This document shows, one piece after another, positions 32,023 to 41,599 of a DNA stretch of 64,000 bases. The stretch's first letter is position 1. Each line of letters starts with the position of its first letter. The notes under the pieces were generated by a model. That model was not told where the DNA came from, made no database searches, and saw only the letters and a program-made list of their open reading frames with translations. The DNA comes from an uncultured Oscillospiraceae bacterium. Lineage in GTDB: Bacteria > Bacillota > Clostridia > Oscillospirales > Ruminococcaceae. The stretch is from positions 163,344 through 227,343 of the forward strand of contig CAKSIT010000002.1 of the NCBI GenBank assembly GCA_934462925.1. Direction: 5' to 3'. The position numbers and the translations under genes are program-made.

Positions 32023-33669
32023 ATGGCACAAGAGGAAAAGAAGAATACCGCGCAGGAAGCAGAATCTGCACAGGAGCAGGCTTCCGTACAGGAGCGGGCT
32101 TCCGCACAGGCGGAAAGAGCGCCTGCAGAAAGCGCAGCCAAAACGAAAAAGCCCGCGAAGAAGCGCGCGTTCAATGTGCGCTCGTTCAGGCACGGCACGC
32201 TGTCCGTGGTGCTTACGGTGATATTTGTGGCTGCGGTCGTAGTGCTCAACGTTATCGTAGGGCTTATTTCAGAGCGCTTTGACACAACCGCAGACCTTAC
32301 GGACTCGGGCTTCTACTCGCTTGACGAGGACGCGGACAATTACATTAAAAACACGCTTTCGGGCGACGTTAACGTTACCGTTCTTGCAACGGAAAGCGCG
32401 TTCGAGGGGCAGGGAACGTACTTCAAGCAGGTAAACGAGATTCTTAAGAAAATGGACATGGCGAGCGACCATATCACGCTCGATTACATCGACCTCAACC
32501 AGAACCCCAACTACTCCTCGCAGTTCAAGGGTGAAACGCTCGCTGCGGGCTATATCGTTGTTGAAAGCCCTGTGACCGGCAGGCACAGGATACTCACGCG
32601 CGGCGACTACCTCGCGGTGAACAGCTCTATCTCGAGCTACGATTCCTCTGTCATCGAGCAGTATATACAGTATTACGGCAGCTCCGTAATCGAGGGGTCT
32701 AACATCGAGCAGGCTGCGGTTTCGGCTATGATGTACGTATCCAACAGCGACCTTGTACGCGTGGCGTTCACAGAGGGCTACGGCGAGGCTGACAGCTCCG
32801 CGCTGCAAAAGGCGCTTGAAAGAAACGGCTACGACGTGCTTACCGTAAACCTCACAACCGACGAAATACCCGACGACGTTGACTTCGTTGTGGTATTCGG
32901 TCCTAAGTACGATATCGACAACGAGAACCTTTCAAAGCTCGACCGCTTTGCGGACAACGGCGGCGAGTACGGCAAGAGCGTGTTCTACTTCGCCTCGGTA
33001 GATCAGGAAAAAACGCCGAATATCGACGCATTCCTTGCGGACTGGGGCTTTGAGATAGGCTACAGCGCGATAGGGCAGAGCGACAGTAGCTACCTTATCA
33101 GCAGCTACACCTCTTACGCGCATTTGCAGCAGATAGTTGATTCCCCCTACACCGAGGCGACCTACGGCTCGCAGCTTTACACGTTCGGCGCGTATATACG
33201 CCCCGTACTGCAGCTTTGGGAGAACGGCTCGCGCGGCGGCGTTGAGCAGCAGGTGCTTATGACCACCTACGACAACGCGTTCCTGCTCCCGCTCGACCTT
33301 GCGGAGGGCGAGGAGTTCTCAATTGACGCGGCAGAGAGCGGCACGTTTATAGACGCCGCGGTTGCATACCGCGTCCACGCGACTAATCAGAAGCTCAGCA
33401 GGCTTGCCGTGTTCGGCTCTACGGAGCTTGCGGGCAGCAGCTTTATGTCCACCAGCAACGCAAACAATCAGGACTTTTTTGTAAATCTCTTTAACTACAT
33501 CTCGGGCAAGGAGGACGGTATCGTTATCAAATCCAAGACGGTTTCCGCGCCCACGTTTGAGATGAACGCGCAGACCGCCAACACGCTTGCGGTTATCCTG
33601 TGCGTTGCAGTTCCTGCCGCGGTTATCGTCCTCGGCATAGTCATCTGGGTACGCAGGAGGCACAGATAA
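32023..33669 (+). CDS. GldG-like ABC-associated extracytoplasmic protein
   Basis: A 548-residue protein with a Glu/Ala/Lys-rich cytoplasmic head (1-50), a membrane helix (about 64-85) and a large external domain. The external domain opens with FDTTADLTDSGFYSLDEDADNYIKNTLSGDVNVTVLA, the typical start of the GldG/ABC_transp_aux domain. A second membrane helix lies at about 520-545. In Bacteroidota GldG supports gliding; here it most likely supports the transporter itself. It is 18 nt downstream of the permease. Confidence 0.82.
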   Translation: MAQEEKKNTAQEAESAQEQASVQERASAQAERAPAESAAKTKKPAKKRAFNVRSFRHGTLSVVLTVIFVAAVVVLNVIVGLISERFDTTADLTDSGFYSLDEDADNYIKNTLSGDVNVTVLATESAFEGQGTYFKQVNEILKKMDMASDHITLDYIDLNQNPNYSSQFKGETLAAGYIVVESPVTGRHRILTRGDYLAVNSSISSYDSSVIEQYIQYYGSSVIEGSNIEQAAVSAMMYVSNSDLVRVAFTEGYGEADSSALQKALERNGYDVLTVNLTTDEIPDDVDFVVVFGPKYDIDNENLSKLDRFADNGGEYGKSVFYFASVDQEKTPNIDAFLADWGFEIGYSAIGQSDSSYLISSYTSYAHLQQIVDSPYTEATYGSQLYTFGAYIRPVLQLWENGSRGGVEQQVLMTTYDNAFLLPLDLAEGEEFSIDAAESGTFIDAAVAYRVHATNQKLSRLAVFGSTELAGSSFMSTSNANNQDFFVNLFNYISGKEDGIVIKSKTVSAPTFEMNAQTANTLAVILCVAVPAAVIVLGIVIWVRRRHR

Positions 33670-35235
33670 ATGGCAAAGCTCACAAAAACCACAAAGACCG
33701 TTCTTATCGCGGCGTGCGTGCTGCTGGCGCTGGGCGCGGCGCTTATGGCGCTGCTGCTCATAAAGCCTGCGGAGCAGCCCGAGAGCAGCCTTGACGAATC
33801 CTCCGTCGTGGAGGAAGAACCTGCGCACGCGTTCACCGACAAAAAGAGCGACAACGTGCTTTCAATGACGGTGGAGAACAGCACGGGCGAGTTCACCTTT
33901 GACAGGGAAAGCCGCGTTACCTCTGCTGCGGACAGCGAGGGCAACGTGTCCTCCTCTACAGAGTACTACTGGACGAGCGAGCAGCTTAAGGGGCTTACTC
34001 CAAACGCCTCTGCCATAAAGGCGTTTATAAACAGCATGGCGGGGCTTTCCGCCTCCGACGAGGTGGAGCTTGGCGCGCAGGACCTTGAAAAGTACGGGCT
34101 TGCGCAGCCGCTTTCAAAGGTAAGCTTAAGCTTTGACGACGGCACGAGCGCCGTACTCTGCTTCGGCATACAGAACCCCGCAAGCACCTCTACGGTGTAC
34201 TGCCGCGCGGACGACAGCAGCGACGTTTACCTTGTAAGCTACTACTCCGCAGGCAGCGCTTTCTACGATATCCGCAGCTTTGTAAGTATGCAGAAGACCG
34301 AGAGCTACAACACCGACGACCCGCAGGAGCTTGACTATCTCATAATCGAGCGCCGCGACATGGAGGACGCCGTGGAGATACGCTATATGTACGACGTCGC
34401 GGAGGCTTCCGAGGACGAGGACTACATTGCAACCACATTCAACACGCACCGCTTTGTATCGCCTATTTCCACCGAGGTTGACGTAACCATGGGCAAGACC
34501 GTATGCTACGGTATCTACGGGCTTACGATGTCGTCGTGCGAGTACCTTGAAAAGACGGACGAGGCGCTTGCGGCGACGGGGCTTGACGACCCGTTCGTTA
34601 CGATAACGTTCAAATACGGCGGCAAGCGCAGGACGCTTTATCTTGGCGACGAGATAGTGCAGGAAACGCAGACCGACGACGAAAAGACCCCCACGCTCAC
34701 TACCGTTACGGGCTATTATGCAATGCTTGACGACGACGGCGGCATTTACTCCATTGCAAAGGATTCCGCGCCGTGGTATACTTTCAAGCTTCAGAACATC
34801 ATGTCCCGCCGCCCCGTATCGCCCTATATCTACACAGTGGACAGCATAGACATAACCACGCCCGACGGCGAGTTCACCCTTAAAATAACGGGCGACGCAG
34901 ACGAGCATACCTTTACGCTTAACGGCGCTGAGGCAGACGACTACAAGACCCGCGAGCTTTATCAGTACCTTATAGGCTCTGTTGGCGAGGAGCTTTATTC
35001 CGAGCCTGTAAGCGGCAGCCCGAGCTATTCGATACGCTTTAACTACCGCGAGCAGTACAAGGACACGTTCGGCACGCTCAGCGACCTTATAGAGTTCTAC
35101 GACAGCGACGACAGAAAGAGCATTGTCGCGGTAAACGGCGTTGTAATATTCAAGGTGCGCGACATATTCACACAGCGCCTTGCGGAGAACGTGCTGGCGC
35201 TGAGGGACAACGGCGAGCTGCAGCTTAACTGGTAA
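33670..35235 (+). CDS. DUF4340-domain membrane-anchored protein
   Basis: A 521-residue protein with an N-terminal membrane anchor (about 9-30) and a large external region that fits DUF4340. The landmarks are LTPNASAIKAFINSMAGLSASDEVELGAQDLEKYGLAQP, SFDDGTSAVLCFGIQN and VYLVSYYSAGSAF. DUF4340 genes regularly follow gldG-like genes, as here with no spacing. The role is unknown; it probably works outside the membrane with the cassette. Confidence 0.8.
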   Translation: MAKLTKTTKTVLIAACVLLALGAALMALLLIKPAEQPESSLDESSVVEEEPAHAFTDKKSDNVLSMTVENSTGEFTFDRESRVTSAADSEGNVSSSTEYYWTSEQLKGLTPNASAIKAFINSMAGLSASDEVELGAQDLEKYGLAQPLSKVSLSFDDGTSAVLCFGIQNPASTSTVYCRADDSSDVYLVSYYSAGSAFYDIRSFVSMQKTESYNTDDPQELDYLIIERRDMEDAVEIRYMYDVAEASEDEDYIATTFNTHRFVSPISTEVDVTMGKTVCYGIYGLTMSSCEYLEKTDEALAATGLDDPFVTITFKYGGKRRTLYLGDEIVQETQTDDEKTPTLTTVTGYYAMLDDDGGIYSIAKDSAPWYTFKLQNIMSRRPVSPYIYTVDSIDITTPDGEFTLKITGDADEHTFTLNGAEADDYKTRELYQYLIGSVGEELYSEPVSGSPSYSIRFNYREQYKDTFGTLSDLIEFYDSDDRKSIVAVNGVVIFKVRDIFTQRLAENVLALRDNGELQLNW

Positions 35236-35269
35236 GTAATTTTCTTAATATATAACGGAGGTATTTAAC

Positions 35270-35545
35270 ATGGCTGACGAAAAATTGTTCTACTACAGGG
35301 GCTTCCCCCTTATCCGCAGCGGCAACACGATATTCTACGGCTGCGGCGGCGACGAATACGCGACTATCCTCACGATAAAGGGAACAAAGACCGTTCAGGA
35401 CACGGAGATTCCCGACAAGGTGCTGGTGCAGCTTGTCCCCACGCGCGGCGGCGCGGGCGAGAAATCGCGCAAGGGCGAGTTCACGGGCTTTTACAACGCG
35501 CTCGACACGGCGAACACATGGCTTAAGGACGCGCTTTTCGGCTGA
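35270..35545 (+). CDS. 91-residue conserved-looking protein, unknown
   Basis: A small soluble protein (MADEKLFYYRGFPLIRSGNT..., ending NTWLKDALFG) with a good GGAGG site before the ATG. It is mainly beta-rich by composition, with no signal or membrane segment. It follows the DUF4340 gene by 34 nt and is closed by a strong terminator, so it is the last gene of the ABC unit. I do not recognise a family. Confidence 0.7.
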   Translation: MADEKLFYYRGFPLIRSGNTIFYGCGGDEYATILTIKGTKTVQDTEIPDKVLVQLVPTRGGAGEKSRKGEFTGFYNALDTANTWLKDALFG

Positions 35546-35562
35546 TAGAGCATAAATCTTGT

Positions 35563-35609
35563 AAACAAGCAAAACTCCTTCCTTTTGGGAGGGGTTTTTT
35601 GCTTGTTTT
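35563..35609 (+). terminator. intrinsic terminator after the ABC cassette
   Basis: A long hairpin: AAACAAGCAAAA on the left pairs with TTTTTTGCTTGTTT on the right, with an inner CTCC/GGAG stem. The A/T-rich outer stem makes it usable in both directions. Confidence 0.85.
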
Positions 35610-35622
35610 AGAGCCAAGGGTA

Positions 35623-35651
35623 TTGAAATAAACGGCGGAGTGTGCTATAAT
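35623..35651 (+). promoter_or_regulatory. promoter of ddl
   Basis: TTGAAA (35623-35628), a 17-bp spacer and TGC-TATAAT (35646-35651). A roughly 110-nt leader without clear structure precedes the ddl start. Confidence 0.85.
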
Positions 35652-35767
35652 AAATATATATGTGCATAGGTCTTCTGAGCCGCTTTGCCGTTTGGGGAAT
35701 TATCGCGGCGGGCGTGGCATAAACTACTGTGAAAGGGCGCGCGTTATGCGCGCAAGGGTGAGCATAT

Positions 35768-36832
35768 ATGGCAAGAATAAAGGTCGCGGTGCTTTTCGGC
35801 GGCGCTTCGAGCGAGCATGAAGTTTCGCTCGTGTCGGCGTACTCGGTGCTTACAAACATACCGAAGGACAAGTACGACGTAATGTGCATAGGAATAACAA
35901 AAAAAGGGCATTGGCTCTATTACCCCGGCGAATACGAGGATATCCCCACGGGCGAGTGGGAGAAGAACCCCGACTGCGCAACGGCGGTAATAAGTCCCGA
36001 CAGCATGACAAAGGGCGTTATCGTACTCGGTAAGGACGACAGCGCGTTCGTGCGCAAGGTGGACGTGGTGTTCCCCGTGCTGCACGGCATGAACGGCGAG
36101 GACGGCACGGTGCAGGGACTATGCGCGCTTGCGGGCCTGCCCTGCGTCGGCTGCGACATGACAAGCTCCGCCTCCTGCATGGACAAGACGATAACCCACA
36201 GGATACTGGACGCCATTGGCATAAGGACAGCGCCCTACTGCGTGCTTCAGCGTGATTTCCTTGATGACCCCGAGGGCGGCTGCGGCGAGGTGGAGAGAAA
36301 GCTCGGCGGCTACCCGATGTTCGTAAAGCCCGCGACTGCGGGTTCGTCCGTGGGCGTATCGCGCGCGGCGGACAGGGAAGCGCTCAAAAACGGCATTAAG
36401 ATAGCCTTTGCGCACAGCGAAAAGGTGGTAGTTGAAAAGGAGATAATCGGCAAGGAGGTAGAGTGCGCGGTGCTTGGCAACGGCACGGACCTTATCGCCT
36501 CTGTCCCGGGGCAGATAACCCCCGCTGAGGAGTTTTACGACTACGACGCGAAGTACAAGCTCGGCACGTCGGTGCTGGATATCCCCGCGAAGATAACCCC
36601 CGAGCAGACCGAGGAGCTGCGCGAAACGGCAAAGCGCGCGTATTACGCGCTCGGGTGCAGCGGCTTTTCGCGCGTGGACTTCTTTGTGGCGGACGACGGC
36701 ATTATCCTTAACGAAATAAACACTATACCCGGCTTTACGCCGATAAGTATGTACCCGAAGCTTATGGACAACATGGGCATAAGCTATCCCGAGCTTCTTG
36801 ACCGCCTTATTACGCTTGCGGCGGAGCGATAA
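35768..36832 (+). CDS. ddl: D-alanine--D-alanine ligase
   Basis: A 354-residue ATP-grasp ligase that makes the D-Ala-D-Ala dipeptide for peptidoglycan. Landmarks are GGASSEHEVSLVSAYSV, VLHGMNGEDGTVQG, KPATAGSSVGVS, VVEKEIIGKEVECAVLGN, FYDYDAKY and LNEINTIPGFTPISMYPKL. The omega-loop reads YDYDAKY as in normal Ddl; the VanA-type D-Ala-D-Lac signature is not seen. It has its own promoter; the DUF1934 gene follows 22 nt later. Confidence 0.94.
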   Translation: MARIKVAVLFGGASSEHEVSLVSAYSVLTNIPKDKYDVMCIGITKKGHWLYYPGEYEDIPTGEWEKNPDCATAVISPDSMTKGVIVLGKDDSAFVRKVDVVFPVLHGMNGEDGTVQGLCALAGLPCVGCDMTSSASCMDKTITHRILDAIGIRTAPYCVLQRDFLDDPEGGCGEVERKLGGYPMFVKPATAGSSVGVSRAADREALKNGIKIAFAHSEKVVVEKEIIGKEVECAVLGNGTDLIASVPGQITPAEEFYDYDAKYKLGTSVLDIPAKITPEQTEELRETAKRAYYALGCSGFSRVDFFVADDGIILNEINTIPGFTPISMYPKLMDNMGISYPELLDRLITLAAER

Positions 36833-36854
36833 AAAGTAACGGAGCGGAAAAACC

Positions 36855-37277
36855 TTGGAAAATGCAAATATAACGCTAATGATAAAGCAGACCGCAGAGG
36901 ACGAAACCGACAGCTCTGAGCTTATGACGCGCGGCGAATACCGCTTTCATAAGGGTTCGTATTTTATCGACTACGATGAATCCGAGGCCACGGGCTATGC
37001 GGGCAGCCACGTTCAGCTGCGCGCCGCGGACGGCGAAATGACCATGACCCGCACGGGCGACGCCTTTTCAAGCCTTGTGTTTGAGGACGGCAAGCGCCAC
37101 TACTGCCACTACGGCACGGAGTACGGCGGGTGCATGATAGGCATAACCACGCTTGAAATAAGGAATGCGCTCGGCGCGCGGGGCGGCGAGCTGTATGTGA
37201 AATACACCATAGACGTAAACGCAGGGCTTGTGACCACCAACGAAATAACGGTGCGCGTGCGGCTGACGGAAGAATAA
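36855..37277 (+). CDS. DUF1934 (YwiB-like) beta-barrel protein
   Basis: A 140-residue protein of the DUF1934/YwiB family, with a calycin-like beta pattern: GEYRFHKGSYFIDYDESEATGYAGSHVQLRAADGEMTMTRTG, then HYCHYGTEYGGCMIGITTLEIRNAL. Its function is unknown. Adjacency to argS is common in Firmicutes and is seen here (18 nt). The start is TTG 36855 with GGAG about 10 nt upstream. Confidence 0.8.
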   Translation: MENANITLMIKQTAEDETDSSELMTRGEYRFHKGSYFIDYDESEATGYAGSHVQLRAADGEMTMTRTGDAFSSLVFEDGKRHYCHYGTEYGGCMIGITTLEIRNALGARGGELYVKYTIDVNAGLVTTNEITVRVRLTEE

Positions 37278-37295
37278 CAACGCAGGAGGACGACA

Positions 37296-39092
37296 ATGTA
37301 TAACGCAGTAAACGAGGCAAAAGAGCAGGTAAAGGAAATGATAATGGGGGCGCTCGGGCGCATGGTAGCCGAGGGCAAAGTCCCCGCAGAGCCTATACCT
37401 GCGTTTCAGGTGACAGTACCTGCGGACGTGAGCCACGGCGATTTTTCGGCGAACGCGGCGCTGGTTTCGGCAAAGGCGTTTCGCAGCAGCCCGCGTGCCA
37501 TTGCGCAGATGATAGCGGATTCGATAGAGTTCGCGGGGACGGCGTTCGATAAGGTAGAAGTTGCAGGTCCGGGCTTCCTTAACTTTTTTGTAAGCGCAGG
37601 CTGGTTCGGGGACGTTGTAAGGCGCGTAAACGACCTCGGCGCGGACTACGGCAAAACCGACCTCGGCGCGGGCAAGCGCGTTCTCGTTGAGTTCGTATCC
37701 GCGAACCCCACAGGACCTATGCACATAGGCAACGCGCGCGGCGGCGCTATCGGCGACAGCCTGTCCTCGCTTTTGCAGGAGGCGGGCTACGAGGTGAGCC
37801 GCGAGTTCTACATCAACGACGCGGGCAATCAGGTGGAGAAGTTCGGCAAGAGCCTTGACCTGCGCTATATGCAGCTGTGTACCGAAGCGGGACAGGCTCT
37901 CATGGCGCAGCACGCCGACATGGACGAGCTTACAAAGGCGCTCTACGACGCAACTGTAGTAGCCGACGAAAACGGCGAGTACCCCGAGGATAAAAAAGAT
38001 TATCCGTTCCTTATGCCCAACGACGTTTATCTCGGCATGGACATAATCGAACACGCAAAGAACTACTACGACCTGTTCGGCGGCGCGGAGCTTTCCGCAA
38101 AGCCTGCGGAGGAGCGCAGAAAGGCGCTTATCGCCTACGCGCTGCCCCTTAACGAGGCAAGGCTTGAAACGGACCTGCTGAAGTACCGCATCAAGTACGA
38201 CAACTGGTTCAAGGAGAGCAGCCTGCACGAAAGCGGCGCTGTAAAGCAGGTTATTGAGAAGCTCAAAGCGGGCGGCCACACCTACGAGAGCGAGGGCGCG
38301 CTGTGGCTGCGCGCTACGGATTTCGGCGGCGACAAGGACTTTGTTCTCGTGCGCTCCAACGGCTTCCCGACGTATATCGTGCCCGATATAGCGTACCACT
38401 ACAACAAGCTTGTAACGCGCGGCTACGACAAGGCGATAAACGTACTCGGCGCAGACCACCACGGCTATGTGCAGCGTATGCGCATATGCCTTGCGGCAAT
38501 GGGCATAGACGACAGCCGCCTTGACGTTGTTATAATGCAGATGGTAATGCTTGTCCGCGGCGGCGAAACGGTAAAGCTTTCAAAGCGCTCGGGCAAGGCG
38601 ATAACGCTTACCACCCTGCTTGACGAAGTGCCGATAGACGCTGCGCGCTTCTTCTTCAACCTGCGCGACGCGAACACGCACCTCGAGTTCGACCTTGACC
38701 TTGCCGTTGAGGAAAGCAGCAAGAACCCCGTATTTTACGTGCAGTACGCTCACGCGCGTATCTGCCGCGTTATAGAGAAGCTTGCAGAGGACGGCATAGC
38801 GTACGCGGGCGGCGCTGTAAGCTACTCCGAACCCGCAGAGCTTGCGCTTATAAGAAAAATAGCTGAAATGCCCGAGATGATAAACGACGCCGCAAAGGGC
38901 TACGACCCCTCCGCGCTCACAAAGTACGCGTTTGAGCTTGCGCAGGCTTACCACAAGTTCTACGACAGCTGCAAGATAAAGGACGCGGAAAGCGGCGTAA
39001 GGCTCTCGCGCCTTGCGCTGTGCAGCGCCGCAAGGACCGCGCTGCGCAACGTTCTCGCGCTGCTTAAGGTAGACGCTCCCGAAAAGATGTAA
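37296..39092 (+). CDS. argS: arginyl-tRNA synthetase
   Basis: A 598-residue class I synthetase. It has the N-terminal Add1 domain (about 1-100), the HIGH-type motif NPTGPMHIGNARGGAIGDSL, NDAGNQVEKFG, the KMSKS-equivalent KLSKRSGKAITL and a C-terminal anticodon-binding DALR domain (YAHARICRVIEKL onward). It charges tRNA-Arg. GCAGGAGGA precedes the ATG. Confidence 0.96.
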   Translation: MYNAVNEAKEQVKEMIMGALGRMVAEGKVPAEPIPAFQVTVPADVSHGDFSANAALVSAKAFRSSPRAIAQMIADSIEFAGTAFDKVEVAGPGFLNFFVSAGWFGDVVRRVNDLGADYGKTDLGAGKRVLVEFVSANPTGPMHIGNARGGAIGDSLSSLLQEAGYEVSREFYINDAGNQVEKFGKSLDLRYMQLCTEAGQALMAQHADMDELTKALYDATVVADENGEYPEDKKDYPFLMPNDVYLGMDIIEHAKNYYDLFGGAELSAKPAEERRKALIAYALPLNEARLETDLLKYRIKYDNWFKESSLHESGAVKQVIEKLKAGGHTYESEGALWLRATDFGGDKDFVLVRSNGFPTYIVPDIAYHYNKLVTRGYDKAINVLGADHHGYVQRMRICLAAMGIDDSRLDVVIMQMVMLVRGGETVKLSKRSGKAITLTTLLDEVPIDAARFFFNLRDANTHLEFDLDLAVEESSKNPVFYVQYAHARICRVIEKLAEDGIAYAGGAVSYSEPAELALIRKIAEMPEMINDAAKGYDPSALTKYAFELAQAYHKFYDSCKIKDAESGVRLSRLALCSAARTALRNVLALLKVDAPEKM

Positions 39093-39139
39093 GGGCGCTG
39101 GCATTCGCCAAAAACGACGGAAGGACATTTTTAAAAGAC

Positions 39140-41596
39140 ATGAACGTGGAAAGACAGTATCGCCTTAAGGCGTTTGGCATTGCGCTTTTAATGGCGGTGG
39201 TAATGATACTGCCCGTTGTGATATACAGCGGCGGGTATATGGTATTCTACGGCGATTACAACGCTCAGATAATACCGTTTCACAAGGAGTGCGTGCGCGC
39301 GGTGCGCGAGGGTAACTTTGGCTGGAACTGGGACACCAACCTCGGTGCAAGCTTCTTAAGCTCTTACAGCCATATCATTGCAACTCCGTTTTTCTGGATA
39401 TTTATGCTGTTTCCCGCGTCCGTGGCGCAGTATGTTCTTGCGCCCGTGCTGGCGCTGAAAATGGCGTTTTCGTCGCTTTTTGCGTACCTGTATCTGCGGC
39501 GCTTTACCAAAACGGCGGACGGCGCGCTTATCGGAGCGCTGCTCTACGCGTTTTCGGGGTATTCGCTCGCAAACTCGGTGTTCTTCCATTTTCACGAGGC
39601 GATATGCTTCTTCCCGCTGCTGCTTTTGTCGCTTGAGGAGGCGGTAGTAAACAAGCGGCGCGGAATGTTCGCGCTTTGCGTTGCGCTAAGCGCGCTGATG
39701 AACGCGTTCTTCTTCTACGGCGAATGCGTGTTCCTTGTGATTTACTTTATCGTAAGAATGGTGAACGACAAGTCCTTCCGCATAACTGTCGGCGATTTCT
39801 TCTGCCTTGCGTTTGAAAGCGTCGCGGGCGTGCTGCTTGCGGGCGTCATGTTCATGCCGTCTGTAATGCAGCTGCTTGGCATAGACCGCGTAAGCAGCTT
39901 TATAAACGGAACGGGTATGCTGGCATACAGCGAGTCGCAGACATATCTTGTAATTCTCAAATCACTGTTTCTTCCGAACGAGCCGTTTTCAAGACCCATG
40001 CTGTTTACGGGGCAGCAGACGAACTGGCGCAGCGTTACGCTGTATCTGCCGCTGTTTTCGGTCGCGGGCGTCGTTGCGTATATGCGCAGCTCTGTAAAGC
40101 GCGGGTGGCTTAAGGTGCTGGTTACGGTTCTGGCTATAGCGGCTTTTGTGCCGCTGTTTAATTCCGCGTTCACAATGTTCAACGCGGAGTACTACGCGCG
40201 CTGGTACTTTATGGCGGCGCTTATACTGGCGCTTGTCACGGCGCGCGCTCTCGAGGAAAAGACTGCGGACTGGTTTGCGGGGTGCGCCGTAAGCCTTGGC
40301 GGCGCTGTTTTCTTCACGCTGGTTTACTTCTTCCTGCCGTTCAGCACCGAAACCTATAACGAAACGTACAACACGACAGAAGAACACCTCTCCACCCCCA
40401 TAGCGCGCGGCTGGGTAAGATGGGAGGAGGTAATGCTGCTTGCGATTGCGCTCATATCCGTCGCAGTACTTATTATACTTCTGAAAAAGCGGCATAAGAT
40501 GACGCACGCCAAATTTATGGAAAACACGCTAAGCGCGCTGGTAATAGTTTCTATTGTAATCGGCGTGGCGCACTTCTTTGTGGGCCGCCTTGAAGGACCT
40601 GTTTATAAGGTTTACAACCATCTCATGGAAAGCGACGTCAAGTTAGACGACGATGATGAGTTTTTCCGTATAAACTCCGACGACATCATGAACTATAATC
40701 TCTGCTGGGGCTATTCCTCGCCGCAGAGCTTTATAACCGTTCTTCCCTCGTCCATCACCGACATTCACACGGCGATAGCCTCGGAAAACAAAAGGGTTAT
40801 CGTATCAAGGTCCTCGCAGGATATTGCGTTCAACGCGCTTACAAGGGTAAAGTACATAACGGTATCGGACGTTATGCAAAGCGGCAGCCCATCCGAATAT
40901 TACGACGCTAACGGCTTTTACAAATTCAAGGAAAAGCAGGGTTACGTCAACGTCTATGAGAGCGACGCAGTCGTTCCCATGGTGTGTTCGTACGATACGT
41001 ACTGCTTTGTACGGGACGTAACCGCGGCGAACGGCGACATGGGCGGCGAAAACGTTTCGACCAACCTTATGCTGCACTCCGTAGCGCTCGACGACGAAAC
41101 CTATGAGAAATACGCCGATATAATGGAGCGCGAGGTACTGTCCGAGGAGGAGCTTGACGCCGAGCAGCTCAAAGCCGACATTGCCGACAGGCAGGCGCTC
41201 GGCGCGGAGGGCTTTGAGATAACGAAAAGCGGCTTTACGGTAAAGACAAGCTACGATACCGACCGCATTGTCGTGATAAGCACGGCGTACGACAAGGGCT
41301 GGAGCGCGCAGATAAACGGTAAGCCTGTTGAAACGGACAAGGCGAACGTGGGCTTCCTTGCGGTAAGAGTGCCTGCGGGCGAGAACGAGGTAGTGTTCAC
41401 CTATACAGCGCCGGGGCTTAAGCTTGGCGTGGTTATGACGATAGCGGGAGCTGCCGCGATTGCCGTTTACATTGCGGTAATGCTGCTTGTGCTTAAGCAG
41501 CGCCCGAGAAAGACAGCCTACCCGACGCAGGACAGGGGCGTTTCGCTGCATGACGAGTATATCGTGCAGCTAAGCGAAAATAACGAGGAAAACTAA
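39140..41596 (+). CDS. YfhO family membrane protein (first of two)
   Basis: An 818-residue protein with about 12 membrane segments in residues 10-470, an extracytoplasmic region (about 490-770) and a final membrane helix. The acidic loop after the first helix, FYGDYNAQIIPFHKECVRAVREGNFGWNWDTNLG, has the aspartate placed as in GT-C glycosyltransferases. YfhO proteins act with CsbB/GtcA-type partners in adding sugars to cell-wall polymers; no partner is seen here. Only 3 nt separate it from its paralogue. Confidence 0.85.
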   Translation: MNVERQYRLKAFGIALLMAVVMILPVVIYSGGYMVFYGDYNAQIIPFHKECVRAVREGNFGWNWDTNLGASFLSSYSHIIATPFFWIFMLFPASVAQYVLAPVLALKMAFSSLFAYLYLRRFTKTADGALIGALLYAFSGYSLANSVFFHFHEAICFFPLLLLSLEEAVVNKRRGMFALCVALSALMNAFFFYGECVFLVIYFIVRMVNDKSFRITVGDFFCLAFESVAGVLLAGVMFMPSVMQLLGIDRVSSFINGTGMLAYSESQTYLVILKSLFLPNEPFSRPMLFTGQQTNWRSVTLYLPLFSVAGVVAYMRSSVKRGWLKVLVTVLAIAAFVPLFNSAFTMFNAEYYARWYFMAALILALVTARALEEKTADWFAGCAVSLGGAVFFTLVYFFLPFSTETYNETYNTTEEHLSTPIARGWVRWEEVMLLAIALISVAVLIILLKKRHKMTHAKFMENTLSALVIVSIVIGVAHFFVGRLEGPVYKVYNHLMESDVKLDDDDEFFRINSDDIMNYNLCWGYSSPQSFITVLPSSITDIHTAIASENKRVIVSRSSQDIAFNALTRVKYITVSDVMQSGSPSEYYDANGFYKFKEKQGYVNVYESDAVVPMVCSYDTYCFVRDVTAANGDMGGENVSTNLMLHSVALDDETYEKYADIMEREVLSEEELDAEQLKADIADRQALGAEGFEITKSGFTVKTSYDTDRIVVISTAYDKGWSAQINGKPVETDKANVGFLAVRVPAGENEVVFTYTAPGLKLGVVMTIAGAAAIAVYIAVMLLVLKQRPRKTAYPTQDRGVSLHDEYIVQLSENNEEN

Positions 41597-41599
41597 GCG

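Noticed and set aside
35768..36832. VanA-type D-Ala-D-Lac ligase
   Set aside because: The omega-loop reads YDYDAKY and the neighbours are housekeeping genes; no vanH or vanX is present.
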